Positions 11,691 to 26,816 of a DNA stretch of 64,000 nucleotides are shown here, piece by piece. Numbering within the stretch: position 1 is the stretch's first letter; the number at the start of each line of letters is the position of its first letter. Location: NCBI GenBank assembly GCA_014529385.2, contig CM043946.1:21630577-21694576 (forward strand), read 5' to 3'. Origin of the DNA: Adiantum capillus-veneris (lineage: Eukaryota > Streptophyta > Polypodiopsida > Polypodiales > Pteridaceae). A program made the position numbers and the translations under genes. The notes below the pieces were generated by a model. It was not told where the DNA came from and ran no database searches. It saw only the letters and a list, made by a program, of their open reading frames with translations.

Positions 11691-13197
11691 TGGCAGCCTC
11701 GAAGTCACCGGCAAAGAAGAAGAGAATGACAATCAAAGATTATCTGGAGGAGGTGGAACCTTTTGTCATTCCAGAGGGAACACTAAAGCCCACCAGCACC
11801 TAGATACAAGAAGATCTGCTAGAGTCAAACGACCTAAAGATCTACCAGGGAGTGTTCAAAGACAATGAAGGCATGTAATAGAGCTTCCAATGCTTCCAAG
11901 AGAGCTCAATGAATTTTTCCGAAGCAAAATGGCCGGCTACTTGGAGAAAATTGACCTCCATAACTATTTCGAAGCAATACCAACAGGGGTGGACCTCAAA
12001 AGAGTATGGGAGTTTGTAACCAGCATCAAAGAGGATGGAGTGGCCAAGGTGACAGATTTGCACGGCAGACCCGATACAGAGATCATTATCACGGAGCGGG
12101 TTGTAGCCCATGCACTAGATCTCTCCAATCAGGGAGACAATGTGACAAAGAGAAGGGATGAAGTCAAGGTGTACAAAGAAAAAAAGGCTAATTACACCTT
12201 TGAAGACATCGCCAACCCAAAGGTGGCAATTATGAGCCAATTGTACAACCAATACTTCCACATGTGCATGAAGAGGCCGCAGAAGTACAGGATTCCGCCA
12301 GGTACAATTGCCACAACATTTACTTGGGCAATGACAAAAGGCACCCCAAAGATAATCAACTATGCGGCGTACATACATGACAGCCTGGTGAAAATGGGAA
12401 ACAAAAAGCCAACCTACATAGTGCCAGGAGAAATGATAACCAAGGTAATTTATGCAGCACTACACGCCAAGGGAAGGTGGCCTGACCCCCCATCTCAGAA
12501 TGACTGGCTAAGGGTAAAGGAAGACAAAGAAGATGAGCCACAACGAGCACCAAGGGTGGCTACAAGGTTGAAGAGATGACTAGAGCCAGTGGCAGAGGAG
12601 CAACCTGAGCAGAACAAAGGAAAAAAGGAATCTGCTCAAGTGCCGGCCAAAGAGACGTGATCACAAAAAGCGGCTAGACTCGAGAGGTTGATGGAGAGTT
12701 TCCGAGCAGAAAGAGCCCTCAAGGGCGATTTAAACGAACTATGAAAGCCATCCCTCGAGTCTATGTCCGGATCCTCCAGAAGAGTGCAGAGAGACCGCTT
12801 TGAAGACTATATCAAGAATTTCGAGATTCTTGATGCTGCAGCAGAAAACATTCCCCATGTCCCTTTCACCGAGGAAGAAGTGGAGCAGATACAACAAACA
12901 TTGCTAGATGAACAAGAAAACCAAGAAAGGGAAAGAAAAACGAAAGCAGATAGAGACTTTAAGGGCAAACCTACAGCTTTACCAGATAGCCCTAAACCTA
13001 GCCCACAGCCATCACCACCACCATCACCACCTCCTAGCAGCCCTCCACCAGAAGATAAGGAGGCTGGAAACAATCAAGAAGAACACCAGGTTGAAGAGCA
13101 AGAGCAAAGGCCAAAACCTAAGCCCAAAGAAGAGGCCAAGCCTGCATCTGAGCAAAAAGAGCTCGAGAGGCATATTATGCATTTTTGGACCTGCTAA
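11691..13197 (+). pseudogene. Third ORF of the Athila-like element, N-terminal part
   Basis: An ATG at 11691 opens a basic start (MAASKSPAKKKRMTIKDYLE). A stop and frame change near 11800-11890 lead to the main frame, open 11890-12579. It continues with TGA stops near 12577, 12657 and 12742, then 12763-13197. The 11890-12500 part (GVDLKRVWEFVTSI, ITERVVAHALDL, KYRIPPGTIATTFTWAM) has the general layout of the plant retrotransposon ORF family found in Athila-type elements (ATHILA ORF-1 or 'putative plant transposon protein' domains); this match is from memory and tentative. A proline-rich linker (PSPQPSPPPSPPPSSPPP) sits at about 12990-13050. Athila relatives carry an envelope-like ORF here; I see no clear signal peptide or transmembrane helix. 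Confidence 0.55.
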
Positions 13198-14580
13198 CTG
13201 CAGGCTATACAAGGGAAGAAGCCGCCACAGTCGCATTCAACTTGGCGAGAATAGGGCATAAAGAATAGATGCTAGGCATCCGGCTAGTTGAGCTAAAGGA
13301 AATTGGTACCGACATGGTAGACCTGCACCCGTCCTCGAATGATTGGGACGTGGTGATGACAATGCTAGCTGGAATAAGAGCACAATCTATGGCATCAGAC
13401 GAAGAATTGATGACTCTAAAGGCCACCAAAGTAAAGACCAAGATGGAAAGGGATATTCTGCATGCACAAAGCCAAGGACAAAAAGAAAGAGAATCTGACC
13501 TCAGGCCAACTTGGCCACTGCTCTACAAAATTGCCAAGCAAAGGAAGAAGCAAATGAGGCAGCGGCAAAAAGATTGCAAGCAGCTGAAGAAGAGTGTCTG
13601 CAACTCAGCAAGTCATTGCGAGATGCCGAAAAAGAATGGGATAATCTGACACTCCAGCTAGCAGAGGAAACTAAAGAAGTAGAGGCCATGAGGAATGCCA
13701 AGGAAAAGGCAGAGATAGAACAAGAAGCAAGCCTGGATGAAGTCCTTGAGCTCAAGGACCAATTAAAAGTCAAAGATCAAACCATCCAGAGGCTGCGAGC
13801 ATCACCTGCTAGAGTTAGAGCTACAAGCTCAACTCAAATCATTTTCGAGAGTCAAATATATGAGGAGCAGATGCAAGAACTCTAGAAGGAGTTGAATCTC
13901 GAGAAGAAGCAGAGGTTGATGATGGCTGAAGGTTCTATCGCAATGCAAACCAGAATGGAGGACAGCCAAAAAGCCCTACAAAAAGAATTGGAGAGCATAA
14001 AGATAAAGCTGGAGGAGGCTGAAAAGGTAAACGCTGAACTCAATGACCTCCTCGTGACTATGGGCGGAGAAGCCAAAGCGGAAAAGCAGACACTCCTCAA
14101 CCAAATTGAGGAGTTGAAAGGCAGGCAACAAGCGGAAGTAGAGAGCTCAAGGCCAACTGCCAATGAGGGTATCGACCTCAATAATGTGGCAGATCCTGTG
14201 GACACACCCATGCCAGAGGAAAGCATAGCAGGCTCCTCTCAAGAGCCCCAGGATCTAACACAAGAAGAGGAGGAAAAATTGCGTAAAGCAATAGAGGTAG
14301 AGCTCAGAGAAATCACAAATGAAGCCTTGGAATGGGAACAGAGGGTTTTCAAATCTATGACAATTCAGAAAATTGACGCCAGCAATCTCAGGCGTGAATG
14401 GCTTCAACCCTCTCTCCCTTATCCATTGCTGAAATATGAGGCGGCAACAATAAACAGGCAAACCAGAGAAGAGCCGACGGTCCCTCTCTACAACGCAGAC
14501 ACCTCGAGGCCAGAAGGAGTAAAGTTAATAGTGGATTCTCAGCCAAAGTGGAGGAAGGCTTGGCTTACCAAGTACCCGTA
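13179..14580 (+). pseudogene. Third ORF, central coiled-coil part
   Basis: The ORF continues through frame changes near 13178 and 13505, with stops at 13266-13268 and 13883-13885. From about 13511 to 14130 the translation is a long coiled coil dominated by Glu, Lys, Ala, Gln and Leu in heptad-like spacing (for example EECLQLSKSLRDAEKEWDN and EELKGRQQAEVESS). An acidic segment with DLTQEEEEKLRKAIEVEL follows. It ends at TAA 14579-14581. Long coiled coils suggest self-association of the product. Not recognised at family level beyond being the middle of the element's third ORF. Confidence 0.5.
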
Positions 14581-15133
14581 ATACCTAATACACTTGGTAG
14601 AGGCACCTAAACACATCAGAGATAACCTCAGCTTCTGTCCTCTACCAAGGGTTAGGACGTGGAAAGCATAAGAAATCTTACAAAGAAGCCAACCCACTTG
14701 GCTGAACTACCCAAAGCTACCACGCGTGAAGGCAGGTGAGAGAATAAGTGTACAATACATGGTGAAAACCCTAACGGGCACCATAAAGTTGTTCACTGGC
14801 TCACCTGAACTTACATGCATCATGATGAGAAAGATCTGCAGAACCATCCTAGCAGTGTTTGAGACCTTCAAGCCAGGACAGGTGACTGACATCATATTCT
14901 TCTTCCAGGACACATACATATGTGCTTATGATATGTCAGGTCAGCCTTCCAAGGAGGTGATACATGCGTTGTATCAAAGAATTATGTTTCTCCCATCCTA
15001 TCACCTCCAGGCATTTGAAGAAGCATTCTACATGGGGTTCTTCACCATGCATACAGATATCTTTGGCCCAACAATGCTAAATCTACATGCACGGTACGAA
15101 TCACTGCTAAAGATGCCGGAGACTATAAGATGA
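14581..15133 (+). pseudogene. Third ORF, C-terminal part
   Basis: The same frame continues after one stop and another near 14668-14670. The main open piece is 14726-15133 (starts MKAGERISVQYM, ends LLKMPETIR). It includes an aromatic-rich part with two Cys (ITDIIFFFQ-like and TYICAYDMSG) and is otherwise a soluble alpha/beta-like sequence. It ends 37 bases before the polypurine tract, as expected for the last ORF of an LTR element. Function unknown. Confidence 0.5.
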
Positions 15134-15170
15134 AGCAAAGGATCAAGGCCATGTCGGGGACGACATGAAC

Positions 15171-15184
15171 AAGGAGGGGGGGGA
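15171..15184 (+). promoter_or_regulatory. Polypurine tract
   Basis: An unbroken purine run (AAGGAGGGGGGGGA) lies directly against the TG start of the LTR. In LTR elements this run primes plus-strand DNA synthesis. Contact with TGTTAGAAG supports it. Confidence 0.8.
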
Positions 15185-16109
15185 TGTTAGAAGCTGGACA
15201 CACCCCACGGCATCTAACTACTCGGCGGACTATTATTTTTTGTAATTGGTCATTCATTGAGGAAAATCCGATTTTTCACCTTGTAAATATTGGGACTTAC
15301 AGAAGTTTCCAGATTGTATCCCAGTTTTGATAGTTAGATGGATGATTTTGGAACTTTAGGGTTTGAGAAGTTGTAAGGTATATATATCACTTTTTGACCT
15401 TAATGAAAAAACCTTTTGTCATTTTAAACAAGTTTTAAGTCTGTGAGTGAGCGTACTGTGTACGTGAGAGAGAGTGTGAGCTTCGTCTTGACGCTACGTG
15501 TGCTACGGTGGTCGTAATCGAGTGCGGAGAAGTGCAGCGTGTTGCCCCCGACTAGAGCTACGAGCACATACCAACATTGTGCGCGTACGGTCCGGCTTTG
15601 GGAGCTCCTTCTACGAGATTCATTGGTTGTTTGGGTGAGCATACGTTATCTGATTTTGCATTGCAGCATATCCACGCATTCACATTGAGTATAGCTACAC
15701 ATTAGGCACTTCAGATTTTGGAAATGAAGACCTGCAGATTTCGGCCAGACATCCTACGTGTTTCTGCACCGGGTGTTTTGGGCCGTGATTTTGGTTCATA
15801 GACCTTAGGGAGAGCGGCCTATAGGTATTAGTAGGATCTCCTTCCAGTTCTATGGTGTTTCGAAAGTGTTTGATGGGTGTTTGGGTCTAGAAAACGTTGT
15901 AGGAAGTATCCTCTTTTGCACTCTTGAAGACTATGACTCAGACAATTGGTAGGGACCTTTGTAGGAATTAGTTAGGAGTCGGTCGAGTATAGGTTGACAC
16001 CTTATGCTTGCTTCCATGCACCTGCGGGTCGAGCTTCGTCCTTAGCTGACATTACTTGTTAGGTGAGTTCTCGCTGTGCTGACGTCCGTCGTGGCGTACC
16101 CGTCCAACA
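15185..16109 (+). repeat. 3' LTR of the Athila-like element (925 bp)
   Basis: Begins TGTTAGA right after the polypurine tract and, by my reading, ends GTCCAACA at 16109, giving a short inverted TGTTRGA/TCCAACA pair. A TATA-like run (TATATATAT) at 15379-15387 could start transcription. It also holds a half-site of the 24-nt palindrome at 15747-15760. The 5' partner is not in the window, so the right boundary rests on the terminal motif alone. Confidence 0.6.
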
Positions 16110-16291
16110 CCAATCTTCACTACTTCTTCATATTCATCTTTGATGTGGATTCATAAGGCTTTGATCTTTAGCAGCTCTTGTTAATTGACGTCGGCTTAGT
16201 TAACATAATTCCACTTACGTTAATATAATTAACAACATCAACCATTAATAGGCTACTTAAGGACCTCTCTTCTTAAAAAAGAAAAGAGAAA

Positions 16292-16309
16292 CCAAATGCT
16301 CTGATACCA
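16292..16309 (-). promoter_or_regulatory. Primer binding site (initiator tRNA-Met type) of a minus-strand copia remnant
   Basis: Read on the minus strand the site starts TGGTATCAGAGC, the standard plant copia PBS for initiator tRNA-Met. It is one base from a sequence ending in CA (minus strand). This marks an element pointing left whose body is missing: only about 180 bases remain before the Athila-like LTR. Confidence 0.65.
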
Positions 16310-16310
16310 A

Positions 16311-17015
16311 TGTAATGGAATTAGCTTTGTAACTTGAGTTGAAGCGAAAAGTGAATAACATATTGAGCATTTCCTTGAGCACTCCTTTGAGTGTAGATGT
16401 AGAGTAAGAAGAGAGTGCTTGGATGGAGAGAGAAACACTAACAAATTACTTCATTAATATGGCTTGAACAATACTTGTAAAAGAGAATGAGAGTTTAGAG
16501 AAAGTGACACCAATAGAGGACCGGATTAGTTGGAGCAGGTCCCCCCTCCAATAGGCATTTGTATTATAGATTCTTCCATGACGGAAGACTTGTTTACAAT
16601 ACAACTGGTTGTGTTCCTTGAGACCTTCTTGATGAGGTGAAGATGGAAAGGTTCTCTCACCAAGAATTAGCATAACAACAATAAACATGATTAGCATGAA
16701 CTTGAAAAAATCCCAGGCTCAATCCCAAGACCTCAAACACCATGAAAGGTGAGGAGAGCCGATACGGAGTGAGGAAGAAGAGAGAAGTAGAAGTAGATGT
16801 ATGAGAAAGCAATACCCCCTTGCACATAATCACTCATGGCTCTTGTAGCATAGATTAGCATAGTGATAATGGAGATTAGAGAGATTGATAAGAAAGCATA
16901 ATCATTCTCTTACGTGGATTTGCATCCATAGCCAAGAGCTTGTTATAGTAGGCACTCAACTTCTCAAGGTTTGAGAAGGAGGTGGAGTTCTTGCTTCACA
17001 AGAGTGTGTGAAGAG

Positions 17016-17081
<66 letters not shown>

Positions 17082-17694
17082 TAGCTTGGTCGACCCCCTT
17101 TCCTAGGCTTCCTTGGAAACTTATTGGGCCATGTAGCCATCTAGCCAATGAGAGCTTGGCTCCCTTTGGGGCAAGGTATGTAGCCTCTTGAAAAGTATCC
17201 TTCTGTCCCTCTTGTGAGGTTAAGCTAGCACCCCCCTTGCTTAAGCATAGCCCTTGCCTGCTTGAGCAGTGTGCCTCTACACCTGACATGTGGCCCCTTT
17301 CCTCTCATGAGAGTATGGGCCCTTGGTGAGGTGCACACACTCTACTCACTTACCTCCTTTGTAGGGCTTGCCCCCTCTTTTGTAGTAAGTTATTTGAATT
17401 TGGTAAGAACGCATGTCCCCTGCTTAAGCACATCCCTTGTTTAAGCAAGCTGCCCGCTTGCCTGCTTGACCTTAATTGACTAAATTTTAAAAATTAAAGA
17501 CTATGTCTTAAGGCTTTTAACACCTATCTTTGGAGGCTTTAATAAAGCCAACCCTAAGGTCTTTTGCTCCATTGGTTAGCCTTGCCCTTTGATAGACCAT
17601 TTCTCATTTGGGCCCCTTTACCATTGGTCCCGTGTTGAAATAGATCTTTAAGCACATCTATATCTTAACCCTTGTTCCCGTTTATTCTCCCACA
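16311..17694 (-). repeat. Probable orphan 5' LTR of a copia element (about 1.38 kb)
   Basis: Starts TGTAATGG next to the PBS and probably ends at CTCCCACA near 17694, so that on the minus strand it would read TGTGGGAG to CATTACA. The right end is judged only from the TG/CA rule. It contains a 58-base GA microsatellite and no coding capacity. With no partner LTR in view, the length is a guess. Confidence 0.45.
17022..17079. repeat. (GA)29 microsatellite
   Basis: 58 bases of uninterrupted GA. Confidence 0.98.
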
Positions 17695-17772
17695 TTAAGT
17701 GATGCGTTTAATATGAGAAAATCATTTGGGTTAGTTAGATATTAGATTTTATGACAACTAAAAGCTTTCATA

Positions 17773-19175
17773 ATGGAGTATTCAGACAATAGAGGGGATG
17801 AGGATATACTTTGTGAGTTGGATCAAATTAAACAAGAGAAATTTCCTATCAAAAGCTATATGTAGAAAATCAAGGATTTGACCAAACAATTTCAAAAACC
17901 TCCTTCTAAAAATAGAATGAGAACATGGATCTTGAATGGATTTTGCATTAAGAAATGTAGAGAACAAGAAGTATCTGCACCAACAAAGAAATTCAATGAC
18001 TTGGTGCAGAGGGCCCGCAAATTAGAGCAACAAGCCAAGAAGAGAAGTTACAATAGCATTGGCTCATCCACTGAGACTTTAGATTCCAGTAATAACTCTA
18101 GTACATCTAACAGTGATTCAAATGACAAAAGCAAGGGTAAAGGAAAGAAAGGATCTTGGTCATGCAAAATTTAAGAAATGTCTAGACAAATTGCTGGTTT
18201 CCATCTTTTTGAGGGAAGGTATGATCTGGGCGATCTCTGGTGCTTCGAATGCAAATCTTAAGATCACATGTCAAATGAATGTACACATTGCACTTATTGT
18301 AAGGCTTATGGCCATCTCTGGAATAACTGTAACGTTTGGATTCATCAATTTCAAAAAGGAAAAGATATATGCTTGATAGCATTAACTAACGTAGAACCAA
18401 TAAAACTGGAATGAGCCAGTGAGTTCAAAGGAAAAAATCTAGGTACCCGTGGGATTGGTAATGGCCAAGGCAGATACCCAGGGGATACTAGCAGAGGTAG
18501 AGGGTATGGGAATGCTCAGCATAGAATTTTTTATTGTTATAATTGTGGAAAGTATGGGATTTTTTAATCTCAATACTCGGAGGCATTCAAAACTGAATCA
18601 ATTGATGTGAAGGCACCATAACTAGTTCCAGTTTAGGTAGTTACTAGAAGTAAAGGTGTAATCATCAAAGAAATTTCAGAGGATCTCCAATAGGCAATAG
18701 CTATTGGGGTCAAGAGGTGGGAACAAGAGAGAGAGGTTTGGAAGTACAAGGGCAAGGCCAAGGTAGTAAATGAATGGCAGGAGCAACGAGAGATTGTAGC
18801 GAATCTGGCTAAAAAGCTACCAAAACAACTAGAGTGTTCTTAGGCTTGCACTATCCAAAAGATCCAAGCTCACTCATCTAACAAGGGATATGACAAATCA
18901 ATCAGCATTTGGAATGGAAGAATCTATGATTACTGTAGTACAAGGTCTAGTGGAAGAAGTCAGGCAAATCAGATCAACCTTGGCTGAGACTAATGCAACT
19001 AAACTGGTGAAGGATTAGTGCCTATCCTAGCGTCAGCAAGTGGAAGAAGTTAGGAAAGTCAGACCAAACTTGGCCGAGACTGATGCAACTAGACTGGTGA
19101 AGAATCAATGTCTATCCTACGGTCAGCAAGTGAAAGAAGTCAGGCAAGTCAGACCAGACTTGACCGAGATTGAAG
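17773..19175 (+). pseudogene. gag: Gag pseudogene with three zinc knuckles
   Basis: A single frame from ATG 17773 can be followed with several stops. It encodes a charged N-terminus, a Ser/Asn/Lys-rich linker, and knuckles: CFECKS, stop, DHMSNEC (from about 18241), CTYCKAYGHLWNNC (about 18289) and a damaged third, CYNCGKYGIF with the His replaced (about 18537). Two regular knuckles plus a third separated by a Gly/Arg-rich linker (RGYGNAQ) are typical of plant retrotransposon gag. A hydrophilic part ends in 2.5 copies of a 30-residue repeat. No protease or RT follows, so this is a truncated or internally deleted copy of a gypsy-type element. Family not identified. Confidence 0.7.
18950..19175 (+). 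repeat. 2.5 copies of a 90-bp in-frame tandem repeat
   Basis: Copies start at 18950, 19040 and 19130 with GTGGAAGAAGT or GTGAAAGAAGT. The period is 90, exactly 30 codons, so the peptide (VEEVRQIR, LAETNATKLVK) repeats in frame. Copies differ at several bases. Confidence 0.9.
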
Positions 19176-22813
<3,638 letters not shown>

Positions 22814-23012
22814 CAGATTTGCCGATTTAGGCAATGTGTAGACACTCATTTTGGTGTAGATCCGTCGATTTAGGCAACACATTGATAAAATGCAGATTCA
22901 TGAATTTTAAACAATATCAAATGCAGATTCGCCGATTTCGGCAGCATTAGTGCAGATTCACCGATTTAGGCAGCACATCTTATTGGTGTAGATTCTCCGA
23001 TTTAGGCAACAC
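22814..23012. repeat. Six irregular copies of a ~22-bp motif
   Basis: Motif close to CAGATTCGCCGATTTAGGCA at 22814, 22857, 22893 (decayed), 22924, 22953 and 22989. Spacing is 29-43 bases. Several copies are flanked by TTGGTGTAGA or TGCAGATT and end in CAACAC or CAGCA. Confidence 0.8.
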
Positions 23013-24000
23013 CAATCACAAAATCATGCTGCAGTGGCTGGCCACCACTGTAACTGGTATGATTTTGTTACCGGGGTATAAAAAAATATAAATAAATAAA
23101 AATGATGAAGGATATTTGGATTTGGAATTGGCATTGGATGGGAATTGGTATATGATGATTTTCTGTCGCGACAGTATTTATGAAAGTGAACTTGAGATTG
23201 ACGAGAATTGATTATGATGAGTGTGACCAATGATATCCTGATTCATCAGGGTATGACATATACTGCTTATTCTAGTGGTATGGGACACTAGAATAGGTAG
23301 TATGTGGATGACGGCAGGCATAACCAATGTGTCTAATTTTATGGATTTTTCTTTTACTATTTAATACAGATTTCTAATCATTGTTTTTGAAAAGTATTGT
23401 TTGCAGATTTTTATCTTCGCAACTGAGGACAGTTGCTTTCCAACGGAGAGATATGTTATGGAATTGATATTTTATTATTTATTGCAGCTGTGACAGGTGG
23501 AAAAGGCTTGATCGAGCTAGGCCTATGCATACGGAAATATATTTCATGTATTATTCAAGTGCTCTTTATGAGCTTCGGCCATTTATGACCGGCCGACCAG
23601 TTTGTAACCAATTTGACCATTTAAGAAATCTATAAATGAAATACGTGCAAGAGGGAAATGGTCACTCTTGCATGGGGGGAGATTGCACCTAGTGTCTGCG
23701 TTCTTCTTCTCACCTCTCCTCTCTTCTCTCTCGTGTGTCGGCGTAGCACTCCCTTCTAGGAGGTGCGTCTGTAAGCGCCCTATTGCTCTCTCTCACACTC
23801 TGTCTCCTTCTGTTCATGTATCTTGCGATTATGCGTCTATGTGGTTTCCAGGTATGTTAATAAGTCTGTTTTATGGTTTGTAGTATGCTATTCCGGGTAT
23901 TTTGCAGGGAACTCCACGCCTCCGGCTGTAGCAATGAAAATCGATGTACTATGTACACGCTGTCCTACCTATGCACATGTGGGCCCCACGTAACCGGCTC
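23013..24000 (+). other. Unassigned stretch with a promoter-like segment
   Basis: Contains TATAAATG at 23631-23638. Downstream are a C/T-rich stretch (about 23700-23820), a splice-donor-like CAGGTATGTT at 23850 and a splice-acceptor-like TTTTGCAGG near 23901. That is compatible with a Pol II leader or an orphan LTR, but no boundary or coding exon can be supported. Confidence 0.3.
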
Positions 24001-24014
24001 TGGAAAATGGGAAA

Positions 24015-25098
24015 TTATTTAATTGATGCACCATGCATGTGTATGTACATATGCGTAATCACTTCTTCAAAAAAACTCCTAACATTGCATAGCCCTTTTC
24101 CAAAGTTAGTTTCTAATGGCATACCTGTCTCTCGCAAATGGATCTTGCCATCCTTAAAAAACACAAGATCTCTTTTCAAGGCATCATTGAAGCTATCAAA
24201 ATCCCTTCTATCATGGTCTGTGCCATCACACCATATGCATTTGTGCACAAATACTTCTTTGCTTTGGGATTTCTATCCTATAGGTTGTCCTTTCTCTTCA
24301 AGCCTAGTCAGCTTTAACTTCATTTCTCGCATGCCCTGAACAAGCTCATCAAGCATAGAGTTATCACCTTTTGGACTCACACTAAAGCTTTGAAGGAATC
24401 TCAGACATGTTGGAGGTAGAAGTAGCACTATTTACCACCATCTTATCTCTATGATGTTGCCTCTTATAGCAAGCAATGAGACCGCCTCCTCAACCTCTTT
24501 CCACTCAGCCTTTAGACCTTGTTATGTATTCTTGTCTTCAAGGTGTAGCTCTAACTTTTTTTGGAGCTCAAAACCTACAGCTTGAAGGGACAATTGAGTC
24601 TTTTCACTATCGGAAGTGGATCGCTCTGTTCCTGATAGCCGAGCATAGCGCCGCTCAAACTCTCTCAACAATTCAGTGATGGAAAGTCATTGTTTTGGCT
24701 TTGTAACCCATTCCAAGAAGGTCCTTTTTGTAACCCTTCATGAAGTATTCCTCCTTTAGGGCTAATTTGAATTTCTCCCAACCTTCTCCATTCTCCTCCC
24801 TGATTCCCCTTACATGGTCTCTAATCTCGGGGACCACAACAAGCTCAAAACTACAAATCATGTCCACCTATACAACAACCTGTTGTAGCTCCATCTCCTT
24901 TACATAACCATGAAGAACATTTGTGACATCTTTCCCTTCAAATTGGTCCATTTTGTTCACAATAACTTGAAGAGATTTGGTTACTAACACCTCCCTTCTT
25001 TCTGCAGCATGTTGTTGTTGCATAAATATGGCGAATGCTTGAAACATTTGCATTGTGCCTTGATCAAAATGCATGCCTTGTTGCTCTTTCTGATCCAT
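24015..25098 (-). pseudogene. gag: Gag pseudogene of a minus-strand gypsy-type element
   Basis: Starts MDQKEQQGMHFDQGTM at 25098. One frame runs to about 24673 with a stop near 24868, and includes KMDQFEGKDVTNVLHGYV and a segment with GWEKFKLALKEEYF, which fits the capsid region of plant gag. Further on, after more stops and frame changes, come DELVQGMREMKLKLTRLEEK and a knuckle CIWCDGTDHDRRDF whose last Cys is now Phe, then FFKDGKIHLRETG. Similarity fades near 24060, where the element is cut. A PBS and LTR end lie just upstream at 25159-25181. Confidence 0.7.
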
Positions 25099-25158
25099 AG
25101 ATTTAATTATTTGTAATTAAACCTTTCAAAACAAGTTTTTGAACCCGACCACAACTGC

Positions 25159-25176
25159 TTCGCGTTGGGTTCACCA
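25159..25176 (-). promoter_or_regulatory. Candidate primer binding site
   Basis: On the minus strand it reads TGGTGAACCCAACGCG and onward, starting four bases after an LTR-like end GACA. The TGG start and the distance suit a PBS. The tRNA is not identified. Confidence 0.55.
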
Positions 25177-25180
25177 GAAA

Positions 25181-25850
25181 TGTCGGGATGTGTGCGGTCT
25201 AGCTGGGAAGGTGCAAAACCTTTGGCTGTGAGAGTTTGTGATGAAAGTCACAAACGCTTTAAGAAAAAGCGTTTGTGGAGAATCACCAACCCTCTTTCTA
25301 AGGGTGGCAAGAAATCTAAGAGCACTCGTGACAGAAAGGTCACAAACCCTCTTTTCTATCGTGCTTGGAGTCTGCTTATTTTCGTAGTCAAGATTATGAC
25401 GAGAGGATCACCAAATCACATTCAATTTTACTTTAAAAGAAAATTTAAAAACACTCAAGTTTCAGCCATGAAACCTCAATGCTCATACAATCAAAATTGT
25501 CAATCAAAACCCAAACCTCTTTCATGGTATCACGTAGCCTCGCCCCCAATTACATAGTTGTAACATCGAACAATTGAAAGAAATGCTCGAGCTTCCACCT
25601 TCTTAACGAAGATTTTCTGATTTTCAGAGATTTTAGAGCTTCTAAGTTGAATCCCACACACCATTTTGATAAGGGGAAACCCTAATTCGCTCCCCCACAA
25701 GCTCAGATTCAAGATTACGAAGCGGCGGGACTACAACACACATAGATTGGGCAACCATGGAAGCTGTTGAACAGTAGTGAAAAATTGCATGTTTTTCCTA
25801 TAAAAAGAATCCCTCTCTCTCTTAACCACGGAAATATGAGCTGATGTGTC
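25181..25850 (-). repeat. Putative 5' LTR of the minus-strand gypsy remnant
   Basis: Its inner end (TGTCGGGATG on the + strand, CATCCCGACA on the minus strand) sits next to the PBS candidate. The outer end is uncertain; 25850 is only where a CA on the + strand and a change in composition occur. It contains AAGCGTTT/AAACGCTT inverted strings (about 25250-25276). Confidence 0.35.
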
Positions 25851-26284
25851 AATGTTGGGGCCATTTTGCCACTTTGGACCAAAACTAGGTCATTTTCAGC
25901 TCATTTTTTACCCAAAAAATGTCATTTTTTATGCGAAAAATCCCAAACAAAGTAAGAAAAATCCCTAAATTTATGGGATAACTTGCATAAGCATAAAAAG
26001 CACAGATAAGAATCATTTTTCATCAATATAGCATTTTGGGTCATTTTCCATGTAATTCTCCAATGACACATGTGCGGCTGCTATTTTTGGCAGTTTTTGC
26101 TCAGATCAGTCTTTATAGGCGAGACGAGTGTGCCATCATGAAACACCAGGAATATGTACATTTCAAACCAAATTATAGATATTATCAAGTGGAAAATCAC
26201 GCAAAGGTGCCACATCCAGGGCCACCATTCCTCGGATAGGTATGCACATGATAGCTACCGTAGTAGCCGCTTTAGCATATATCG
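25851..26284. other. Unassigned stretch
   Basis: No motif recognised. It may hold upstream pol sequence of the gypsy integrase that follows, too decayed to read. Confidence 0.3.
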
Positions 26285-26505
26285 CCATATGTATAAAATC
26301 ATCTGGATAGGGTTTTTCTAGCGTAGGTTTTCAAATATCATGGGATACCAAAGTCTATTGTGAGTGATCGAGATCCTTGAATAGCAAAAACATTTGGTGT
26401 GCATTGTTTGATAACCTTGGCACAAAGTTGATTTTTTCTTCTACATATATACCATCCCCAAATGGATGGGTAGAGTGAGATTGCAAATTTTGCAGTATTA
26501 GATAT
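26285..26505 (+). pseudogene. INT: Chromovirus-type integrase fragment 1 of 3 (split by insertions)
   Basis: Translation gives VFKYHGIPKS, IVSDRDP with the second catalytic Asp, two stops, then YHPQMDG, stop, SE, the sequence before the catalytic Glu. This is the gypsy integrase core. The reading breaks at 26505 and resumes at 38822, where the Tat-like element ends. Other copies of this piece without an insertion are at 50221, 50546 and 57000. Confidence 0.8.
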
Positions 26506-26764
26506 TGAGGCGGTCCGGGGCGGGCAACAAGAAGAGTGGCCTCTAGACACCCTTCAAGGCTCCCGTGCTGCTCAATGGGGCTGGGGCACAACACAACACA
26601 AACCAAAACAACAAACCCACCGCCAAATCCCAACTACACAAGGGGCACCACCTAATTTAAGAGCGAACTAGGACGCAAAAGAGGAGAATCGTTAGAGCAA
26701 CCCACAAACAAGCAAGGAATTTACACTAACCCTAACACCAATGGAATACTCTCACACACTAAAA

Positions 26765-26816
<52 letters not shown>

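Larger units (their letters stand above)
1..16109 (+). mobile_element. Decayed Athila-like Ty3/gypsy LTR retrotransposon (5' end outside window)
   Basis: Domain order on the + strand is gag, aspartic protease, RT, RNase H, integrase, then further ORFs, a polypurine tract and a 3' LTR. That order, the lack of a chromodomain and the extra ORF between pol and the 3' LTR point to the Athila/Tat side of Ty3/gypsy. No archaeal-type RNase H is seen between RNase H and integrase, which favours Athila over Tat. Frames are broken by many stops and several frameshifts, so the copy is dead. The 5' LTR and PBS are not in the window. I infer that 1-8868 and 11691-16109 belong to one element because only one LTR-bounded end is visible. 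Two adjacent truncated elements remain possible. Confidence 0.68.
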
